A stretch of 64,000 nt of DNA from NCBI RefSeq assembly GCF_002005565.1, contig NZ_BDJC01000020.1, positions 43,081-107,080 on the forward strand. The letters are read 5' to 3'. Made by a program: the position numbers and the translations under genes. This stretch comes from Streptomyces sp. JHA26 (lineage in GTDB: Bacteria > Actinomycetota > Actinomycetes > Streptomycetales > Streptomycetaceae). The notes beneath the pieces are model-generated. The model ran no database searches, had not been told where the DNA came from, and saw nothing but the letters and a program-made list of their open reading frames with translations. Shown here piece after piece: positions 37,601-43,420 of this stretch; within the stretch, counting starts at the first letter, position 1, and each line of letters begins with the position of its first letter.

Positions 37601-40600
37601 CGCATCTCGTCGAGGAGCGCCTTGACGATCTCCGCGCGCAGTGCCGGGTCGGCGTCCCGCAGCGCGGGGTGCGTGGTCTCCCAGCGGTCCTGCTTGCCGG
37701 CCACCCAGTGCAGGTCCTCGTAGTCGATCTCCAGCAGGCCCGTCTGCTCCAGGTTCGGCATGGTGATGCGCCAGCCGCGCTCCAGGTCGAGGTAGAGCCG
37801 GAAGGCGACCATGTCGCGCAGCGTGCGGGCCGCGTTGCGGGCCAGACCGGGGGAGAGGTCGGTGTCGCCGGTGTAGTCGGCGGGGGCGAGCGCGAGGGCG
37901 TTGGTGACCGCCGAGGCCAGCTCCTCGTGGTGCAGGCCGTCCTCGCCGGCGTCCAGCGCCGCCCGGTACAGGGCCCCGCGCAACTGGGTGATCTGCACGA
38001 AGTCGTTGAAGTGGCCCGCCTGGAGGGAGGCGTCCTGCCGGTTGTCGACGAAGGTGAGGAGCTTGCGTGCCTCCTTGTCCAGGGCCTCCTCCGGCACCGA
38101 CTTCAGCGACCGCACGATGGAGGCCGAGACGAGCGAGGTCGCCGACGAGCGGCCCTCCTGGTCCAGCGTGGCCAGCTTGGCGAAGTCGCGGCCGCGCGTC
38201 TGCTCGTACGCCACCCCGCAGTGCAGGCAGAAGAGGAACGGGGACGGGATGAAGGCGGCCTTCAGCTCGCCCTGGCCCTCCTGTCCGTACGGGTCGACGG
38301 TGACCGCGCGGGGCACCCGGTCGCGGTAGGCGCGCTTGACGACCTCCTGGCCCCGGTCGTCCACCTCCAGCCAGGACTCCGGCAGCCGGCGGTCGTCGAC
38401 GGCGTACTGCACGTTCGACGGCCACTCCCGCTCGTGGTCGACGTACAGGTAGCCGTCGCCCTGCCGGCCGCCGGTCGCCGAGGTGTCGCGGCGGGCCTCG
38501 TAGCGCACCTCGCCGTCCTTCTCGGTGCGCCACACCGTCAGGTACTCCTGGCCGCACTCCCGGCAGAACGCCAGCGGCATCAGCAACTTGCCGCCACTGC
38601 CCGGCTGTTCCAGCTGGTAGGAGCGGGTGAGGTGGCGGGAGAGCTTGTCCTCCAGGGTGACGTACACGGTGTCACCCTTGGAGAGGAACTGGTGCAGCCG
38701 GAACGCGAACAGGGGGCGCTCGGTCAGCGGGTGGCGGGCCTGCGAACCCGCCTCCAGGGTGGCGCGGATGGCGGCGACGCAGTCCTTCTCGGGCACGCCG
38801 GACCGCTCGCTGAGCTCCTTCGCGGCGATCTCGATCTTCGCCGGCCGCTGCCGGACCAGACGGCCCGACGCCGCGTCCTCGACCAGGCCGAAACGGCTCT
38901 CGATCCAGCGGGCCAGCGGGTCGCGGACGAGGTCGTCGTAGGCGCGCGGGGCGGCGGGGGAGGTGAGGCGCTCGGCCGGGACGGCGTCCGGTGCCTCACG
39001 GGTCGCACGGACCAGGGTCTCGCCGATCACGTGCTCGGGCCGCACCTTCGTGCCGAACAGGGTGCTCGCGACCTGGGCGACCACGCGGCGCTGGTCCTCC
39101 CAGGCGCCCTCGGTCGACATGGTCGCCGAGGTGCCGATGCACTGCAGGTCCCCGGCCTGGCAGGCCTCACGGACGCGGCGGATGAGCAGGGCCACGTCGG
39201 CGCCCTGACGGCCGCGGTAGGTGTGGAGTTCGTCGAAGACCAGGAACTCCAGGCCCCGCGCCATCCGGATCAGGCTCGCCCGGTCGGCCGGGCGGGTGAG
39301 CATCAGCTCCAGCATCACGTAGTTGGTGAGCAGGATGTCCGGCGGGTTGTCGCGGATCTCCCTGCGCTTCTCGTCGTCCTCCTGGCCCGTGTAGCGGGCG
39401 AAGGTGACCGGCTCCTTGCCGGTGCCGTATCCGTCGCGCAGGTACTTCTCCAGCTCGCGCAGCTGGCTGTTGGCGAGCGCGTTCATCGGGTAGACGATGA
39501 TCGCCCGTACCCGCTTGGGGGCGTCGGGGCCCTCCTGGTCGCGCTCGTGCAGCACCTTGTTGACGATCGGCACGATGTACGACAGCGACTTGCCGGATCC
39601 GGTACCGGTCGTCAGCACGTACGAGGCGCCGGAGGCGGCGGCGTCGATGGCGTCGCGCTGGTGGCGGTGCAGGGTGAGCGGACGGCCGTCGCACACGGTG
39701 CCGCCCTCGGTCTTCTTCGCCTGGAAGATGCGGGCGCACTCGGGGTGCAGCACCTTCTCCTGGGCGAGTTCGACGACGGTGCCGCCGCCCTGGAAGAACG
39801 GGTTGAGCGACAGCCAGGGGTCCGGCCACTGCGACTTGTCGTCGAGGTCCTTCTCCACGAAGGCGGCGATACGGTCGTCACGGATGACGGTGCCGCCCTC
39901 GGTGAAGGAACGGTAGTCCTTGATGAGGGCGCGGTGGACGCCGAAGACGTCCATGCCGGCTCCGGCGGCAGGATCCTGCCTGGCGGCGGGCTCCTCTGCG
40001 TCGTCGTCGGCGGTGGTGGGGGCGGAGGCCGGGGCGGGCGCCGCCTCGCGCACGGGCACGGTCGGGTCGAGCGCGGCCCAGTGCGGCAGCAGTGACGCCC
40101 CGGCGTCGAGCACGGCGAGCGGCAGCAGCGCCTCCCGGACGGTCACCGCGTCGGCGGGGCGGTCCGCCGGGTCCTTGGCCAGCAGACGCTCCACCAGCCG
40201 GGCCAGCTCGACGGGGACCTCGCCGCGGATCGCCCGGACCGGGGCCGGCTGCTGGTTCACGTGCCGGTCGGCGAGCTCGTACGCGGACTCGCTGGTGAAG
40301 GGGGGAACGCCGACCAGCATCTCGTACAGCACGCAGCCCAGCGCGTAGAGGTCGGCGGCCTGGGTCACCTGCTTGGCCTGGCACTGCTCCGGGGCCATGT
40401 AGCGGGCGGTGCCCACGCTCACGCCGGTGCTGGTCAGCCGGGTCTGGTCCGGGTCGTCGGCGATGCTGCCCATGCCGAAGTCCAGCACCTTGACCGTGCC
40501 GCCCTGCGTGAGCATCACGTTCGCCGGCTTCAGGTCGCGGTGCACGACGCCGGCGGCGTGCGCGGCGGCGAGTCCGGCGGCGATCTGGGCGCCGATCGCG

Positions 40601-40986
40601 GCGGCCCAGGAGACGGGCAGCTGGGACTCCTCCTCGACGAGGTCGCGCAGCGTCTCGCCGTCCAGGAACTCCATCGCCAGGTAGGGCAGGCCCCCGGGGA
40701 CGCCGGTGTGCTCGGCGATGCCGCCGGCCACGAGGCGCGTGAGGTTCGGATGCCGCAGCCGGCGCATGATCCGCACCTCGCGGTCGAACCGCTGCACGGC
40801 CTTGGTGTCCCCGCCGGTGTCGATCCGGGTGCCGGTGCGCCTGCGCAGGACCGTCTTGACGGCGACGGTGCGCTCCGGCGACCCCTCCGCGGCGTGCAGG
40901 TCCTCGGCCTGGTGGACCTCCCCCATGTTGCCCCTGCCGATGACGCGCCCGACGCGGAACCTGCCGTCGACCAGCTCGTGGCTCAC
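34645..40986 (-). CDS. Ser/Thr protein kinase fused to DUF1998 DEAD-box helicase (DruE/DrmA-DrmB-like)
   Basis: 2113 residues from a GTG at 40986 with AAGGAG five bases upstream; the frame extends to 41145 without a better start. Residues 1-290 are a complete Hanks kinase: IGRGNMGEV, VAVK Lys44, HRDLKPAN at 149-156, DFG at 169-171, APE at 198-200. A ~60-residue Ala/Pro linker leads to an SF2 helicase: GTGSGKS at 461-467, FDELHTYRG, TSATMS, and motif VI QRSGRAGRSG. Zinc-like pairs (CREC, CLHC, CAYCGYH, CGFC) and the DUF1998 end ACALGCYECLLTYGNQ follow. The last ~100 residues (MPDYVYRQP, DAGWEAVRFRP) recall a Vsr/DUF559-like fold. DUF1998 helicases occur in Druantia (DruE), DISARM (DrmA/DrmB) and MrfA. 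A kinase on the same chain is unusual. Confidence 0.88.
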   Translation of the reverse strand: MSHELVDGRFRVGRVIGRGNMGEVHQAEDLHAAEGSPERTVAVKTVLRRRTGTRIDTGGDTKAVQRFDREVRIMRRLRHPNLTRLVAGGIAEHTGVPGGLPYLAMEFLDGETLRDLVEEESQLPVSWAAAIGAQIAAGLAAAHAAGVVHRDLKPANVMLTQGGTVKVLDFGMGSIADDPDQTRLTSTGVSVGTARYMAPEQCQAKQVTQAADLYALGCVLYEMLVGVPPFTSESAYELADRHVNQQPAPVRAIRGEVPVELARLVERLLAKDPADRPADAVTVREALLPLAVLDAGASLLPHWAALDPTVPVREAAPAPASAPTTADDDAEEPAARQDPAAGAGMDVFGVHRALIKDYRSFTEGGTVIRDDRIAAFVEKDLDDKSQWPDPWLSLNPFFQGGGTVVELAQEKVLHPECARIFQAKKTEGGTVCDGRPLTLHRHQRDAIDAAASGASYVLTTGTGSGKSLSYIVPIVNKVLHERDQEGPDAPKRVRAIIVYPMNALANSQLRELEKYLRDGYGTGKEPVTFARYTGQEDDEKRREIRDNPPDILLTNYVMLELMLTRPADRASLIRMARGLEFLVFDELHTYRGRQGADVALLIRRVREACQAGDLQCIGTSATMSTEGAWEDQRRVVAQVASTLFGTKVRPEHVIGETLVRATREAPDAVPAERLTSPAAPRAYDDLVRDPLARWIESRFGLVEDAASGRLVRQRPAKIEIAAKELSERSGVPEKDCVAAIRATLEAGSQARHPLTERPLFAFRLHQFLSKGDTVYVTLEDKLSRHLTRSYQLEQPGSGGKLLMPLAFCRECGQEYLTVWRTEKDGEVRYEARRDTSATGGRQGDGYLYVDHEREWPSNVQYAVDDRRLPESWLEVDDRGQEVVKRAYRDRVPRAVTVDPYGQEGQGELKAAFIPSPFLFCLHCGVAYEQTRGRDFAKLATLDQEGRSSATSLVSASIVRSLKSVPEEALDKEARKLLTFVDNRQDASLQAGHFNDFVQITQLRGALYRAALDAGEDGLHHEELASAVTNALALAPADYTGDTDLSPGLARNAARTLRDMVAFRLYLDLERGWRITMPNLEQTGLLEIDYEDLHWVAGKQDRWETTHPALRDADPALRAEIVKALLDEMRRSLAIDVSYFRDDTFESLQRATEERLVDPWVLSSGDKPKVGTAYPHPSRPGADRASLFLSARGKYGKYLRRTDTSFAGLDQDDLQLIIAQLLTVLAKAGLVKEVETAPQRPGRFRRPSGPTTTGYRVAAQSLVWRAGKGESGAHDPLTRTYQSGDGPRINTFFLKLYRETADALAGLFAREHTAQVAPEDREKREEAFRKAELKLLYCSPTMELGVDISSLNAVMMRNVPPTPANYAQRSGRAGRSGQPALVTTYCATGNSHDQYYFHKSHRMVAGAVAPPRLDLANEDLVLSHLQGIWIAEAGLRLGRSIPDVLDVSHPDTGDRPDPALELLPDILDASHDDGAQRRTVDAALAVLGPLLKEFADTTWWHDDWIQDKVRTVPERFDRAFDRWRSLFRAALDDQYVQNKRRLDYSLTETDRNRANARRREAETQLNLLMNESVDSKSVLSDFNPYRYLASEGFLPGYSFPRLPLAAYIPTIGRRRGDGDYLQRPRFLAIREFGPGSLIYHEGARYQVTRIQLPPDSSGELTTGEARRCAYCGYHHDPKDREDRCGFCDEPLSSATYGLLHLHTVYTTRRERISSDEEERRRAGFRLETSYRFHDHGARRGRLNATVADAAGGQLAEIAYGDSATIRITNTGRVRAKKDEPPGYWLDLADGRWMNDKDASEASGDSSELPVIDADGNERRRKKRVIPFVEDRRNILVVTLDEALPEPVALTLMYALERGIEAAFELEDAELTAELLPPDDGPRRRILFMEAAEGGAGVLRRLQAEEDALAKAAHRALDICHFGSDGTDKGGKEHRGDRACALGCYECLLTYGNQLDHARINRHTVAALLVRFASATATREARGESRSEQYRRLVAETSVPAPAEPTVVEAAAAAELVEQGDFLGWVKAKGLHLPTETATLLTEANAMPDYVYRQPGTRLAVFVDLPDTEQTALRDEDAEERLFDAGWEAVRFRPGDDWDALAGRYADCFGSPTTN

Positions 40987-41147
40987 TGCCGCTCCTTCGC
41001 CCCTCGCCCGCGTTCCCGCGTCGTGTCCTCGCGCCGACTCGCCGGAACGCCCCCTGACCTGGCGACGCCCCCGTTCACTGTGGCAGAGAGTCGGACGCGC
41101 CAGCCTTACCGTACACGAAGTAACCGTGACCTGACAGATGCTCATCT

Positions 41148-41162
41148 GTTGACAGCATCAAC
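41148..41162. promoter_or_regulatory. GTTGA-N5-TCAAC inverted repeat between divergent genes
   Basis: GTTGA-cagca-TCAAC, perfect 5-bp arms, 162 bp upstream of the kinase-helicase start (minus) and 46 bp upstream of the plus-strand ORF at 41208. It has the same arms and spacing as the repeats at 8214-8236 and 25097-25111. A TTGACA hexamer overlaps it on the plus strand. The region 40987-41207 otherwise contains no gene. Confidence 0.48.
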
Positions 41163-41207
41163 GCGTCATCTCTGGCGGTCGGGGTGGAAAGTTTGGGGGT
41201 GGGCGCG

Positions 41208-41765
41208 ATGACTCAGCCGGTTACCGCCGGTAGCGGGTCGTCCGGCCTGCGTGCGGCGGTCGCGGACCTGCTGGCGCGGTTTCGGAGTGCGGCCGCGGAC
41301 GGCGTCGTCCCGCACCACGTCTTCGACGGGAACGTGCGGGCGCTCGCGCTCGGAGGTGACGAGCAGGAGCGGTTGCGCCACGAGCCGACCCGGATCGGGC
41401 TGCCCGTGCGAGACGTACGTGTGCACACAGAAGGCGACCGCCCACCAGGTGAAAAGGTTGTACGGACCCGTGGAAACGATGTGAACCCGAGGCTGCGCCC
41501 GGTGAAGGACCTGCTCGGTCGGTACGCGGACGCCGAGGGCCACGCCACCTCACGGGCCCTGGAGGCGGCACCGGCGGAGGCGCCGCGTGCCGCTCCGCCG
41601 CAACGAGGACCGGCCGGTGCTACCCGGCCCCGTGCACCCGCATCACGCGGACGCCACGGCGCTGGAGCTTCGCGACCGTGTAGTGGCGTTGCTGCCAGGC
41701 GCGGAGGGGCCCGCCGACCAGCTCCTCGGCCTCCTCGCGGCGCAGGTGTCTGTACCTGTTGGTGA
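41208..41765 (+). pseudogene. Plus-strand ORF, probably a truncated gene
   Basis: The first ~115 codons from the ATG at 41208 look like real protein (GLRAAVADLLARFRSAAADG, VPHHVFDGNVRALALGGDEQ, then VKDLLGRYADAEGHATSRAL). After about 41560 the frame turns into Ala/Pro/Arg-rich sequence and runs antisense into the convergent gene that ends at 41620. The simplest reading is a regulator-like gene that lost its 3' end when the CHAT module arrived. I cannot name the family; a short HTH or sigma-like protein is possible. Confidence 0.4.
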
Positions 41766-42147
41766 CGAGCTGCGGCTCGTAGCCGGGCACCACGTCGAAA
41801 CCGTGCACCTCGGTGAACGACTCGTTGGACGCGGCGGCGGGGAAGTAGGTGATCCAGCGGGCCTGGTCGTCCAGCCGGCTGGGGTGGACCCCGGGCCGGC
41901 CGAGGACCAGGGTCGTCACGATGGCCGTGACCTCCGGGCACTTGTTGGTGATCGAGGCGACGGGGGCGTTGCCCAGGTCGCCCATGACGACGACCGGCTT
42001 CCGTAGGTTCTCGGGGCGGAAGACCCGGACGTGGTAGTTCGCGTGGCCGTACCAGTCCGGGGACCGGTAGGGCAGCGCGTGCTGGTCGATCACCAGGACC
42101 ACCTCGTCGGCCGGCGTGGGCTCGGACGTGCGACGGAACAAGCTCAT
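41620..42147 (-). CDS. Uncharacterised protein of the CHAT-linked operon
   Basis: 175 residues, ATG overlapping the stop of the membrane-protein gene (ATGA). Alpha/beta composition: EVVLVIDQHALPYRSPDWYG, a RKPVVVMGDLGNAPVASITN core, then RWITYFPAAASNESFTEVHG and a basic C-terminus. No transmembrane segment or signal peptide. Family not recognised. The last of three overlapping genes, divergent from the CHAT protease, so probably part of that system. Confidence 0.65.
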   Translation of the reverse strand: MSLFRRTSEPTPADEVVLVIDQHALPYRSPDWYGHANYHVRVFRPENLRKPVVVMGDLGNAPVASITNKCPEVTAIVTTLVLGRPGVHPSRLDDQARWITYFPAAASNESFTEVHGFDVVPGYEPQLVTNRYRHLRREEAEELVGGPLRAWQQRHYTVAKLQRRGVRVMRVHGAG

Positions 42148-43034
42148 GTCTGTTTCCTCAACACCGTCGTGATCTCGGCACCCACGTCCTCGGTGAGCGG
42201 CCCCTCGCAGGCGATGCCGAGGCTTTCCGCGAGCCGGCGGCCGTGCAGGTCGACGGCCGCCTCGCAGAGCTCCGCGAACGCCACGCCCGCGATCCGCGCC
42301 CGGCGCCACGCGGTGACGGCCGTGACGGCACCGGCCACCGCCGACGGCCACCACACGACGCCCACGGCGAGATAGCCGACGGCCCACGCCGTCAGCCGGG
42401 CCGCGGCGGCGAACCTGGTGCGCGACGCGACGATCTCGGCGCGCACGTCCTCGGCCAGGACGAGCCAGATGCGGGGCCACGCGGAGGTGAGGTCGAGCCG
42501 GTAGGTCTGCCAGACGCGTGTGTCGACGGCGGCGACACGGTCGCCGAGCCAGAACGGGTGGTCCGGCGCGGCGAGACCGATCCGGTTGCGCCGGGCGTTG
42601 AGCTCCCGGGCCCGTGCCGCGGCCGCCGCCGCGCCGGGGGTGCCCTCGGCCCTGGCGGCCGCCAGCAGGGCGTGGTTGAACGCCGCGTGGGCCTCGTCCC
42701 AGCGCTGTCGGCGCCGGTCGGCGAGCCGGCGGGGCCGGGTCGCGAGCCACAGCCGTTCCACCGCCACGCCCAGCCCGGTGGCGGCCAGGCCCAGAGCCGC
42801 CGAAGCGGCCAGCAGGCCGGCCAGGAGGAGGACGAGCGTCCCGGTGTTGCGCAACGCGGGCTCGGCCGACAACTCGTTGAGCCGGGTGAGCAGCAGGCCG
42901 ATGTCGTACCAGCGCCGGTGCCCGAGCGTCACGCCGACGGCGGCCACGCTCAGCAACAGCACACTGGGCCCCAGCATCAGGGCGATCCAGCGCTCGGCCA
43001 GCTTCCCGCCCAGTGCCTCGAGGAACCTGGTCAC
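42144..43034 (-). CDS. Membrane protein of the CHAT-linked operon
   Basis: 296 residues from a GTG overlapping the upstream stop (GTGA). Two hydrophobic segments at the N-terminus (WIALMLGPSVLLLSVAAVGV and LVLLLAGLLAASAALGLAAT) and another pair near 210-240 (AWAVGYLAVGVVWWPSAVAG then VTAVTAW). Between them is a soluble Arg/Ala-rich helical region with DHPFWLGDRVAAVDTRVWQT. Family not recognised. In a CHAT system a membrane protein is a plausible cleavage target or effector, which is inference from position. Confidence 0.68.
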   Translation of the reverse strand: MTRFLEALGGKLAERWIALMLGPSVLLLSVAAVGVTLGHRRWYDIGLLLTRLNELSAEPALRNTGTLVLLLAGLLAASAALGLAATGLGVAVERLWLATRPRRLADRRRQRWDEAHAAFNHALLAAARAEGTPGAAAAAARARELNARRNRIGLAAPDHPFWLGDRVAAVDTRVWQTYRLDLTSAWPRIWLVLAEDVRAEIVASRTRFAAAARLTAWAVGYLAVGVVWWPSAVAGAVTAVTAWRRARIAGVAFAELCEAAVDLHGRRLAESLGIACEGPLTEDVGAEITTVLRKQT

Positions 43035-43399
43035 GACCGCAGCCTCGTGACCCTCATCCGCTGCCGGAGCGCCACGCAGAGCACCGGCTCGGCGCCCGGC
43101 GCCTCGACCCGCGTGCAGACACCGGCGGGGCACGCCAGCACCTCGAGCACGCGGTGACCGTCGCCCGCGCCCAAGAACCGCTCGTACGAACGGGCCGGGC
43201 TCAGCCCCGCCGCGTGCCCCGCCCTCAGGAGCAGCATCTCCAACTCGTCGAACTCGTCGGCGAGTTCCTCGAGCGGGGTGCCCTCACGCACCCGGGCGAG
43301 GATCGACTCGGCGAGCGCCCCGACCTCTGGCGAGGCCCGTACCGCGTCGGTATCGTCGGCCAAACGGCGGCACAACACGGCCAGTTGGTCAGCGGTCAT
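43031..43399 (-). CDS. Small protein of the CHAT-linked operon (possibly CATRA-associated)
   Basis: 122 residues, ATG at 43399, only 21 bp from the divergent GTG of the CHAT gene. The N-terminal two thirds are helical (LAVLCRRLADDTDAVRASPE, ESILARVREGTPLEELADEF). The end contains CPAGVCTRVEAPG and RQRMRVTRLRS. Small proteins with this layout next to caspase-like/TPR genes have been named CATRA system-associated; I recall this only by name and cannot align them here. First gene of the three-gene minus-strand operon. Confidence 0.62.
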   Translation of the reverse strand: MTADQLAVLCRRLADDTDAVRASPEVGALAESILARVREGTPLEELADEFDELEMLLLRAGHAAGLSPARSYERFLGAGDGHRVLEVLACPAGVCTRVEAPGAEPVLCVALRQRMRVTRLRS

Positions 43400-43420
43400 C
43401 TCAGTGAGGATACTTGCGGA

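Noticed and set aside
31780..40095. Plus-strand open frame of about 2770 codons opposite the helicase genes
   Set aside because: Its translation is Arg/Val/Leu/Gln/His low-complexity without domains, typical of the antisense frame of high-GC genes. The minus strand encodes intact kinase, helicase and zinc motifs over the same span.
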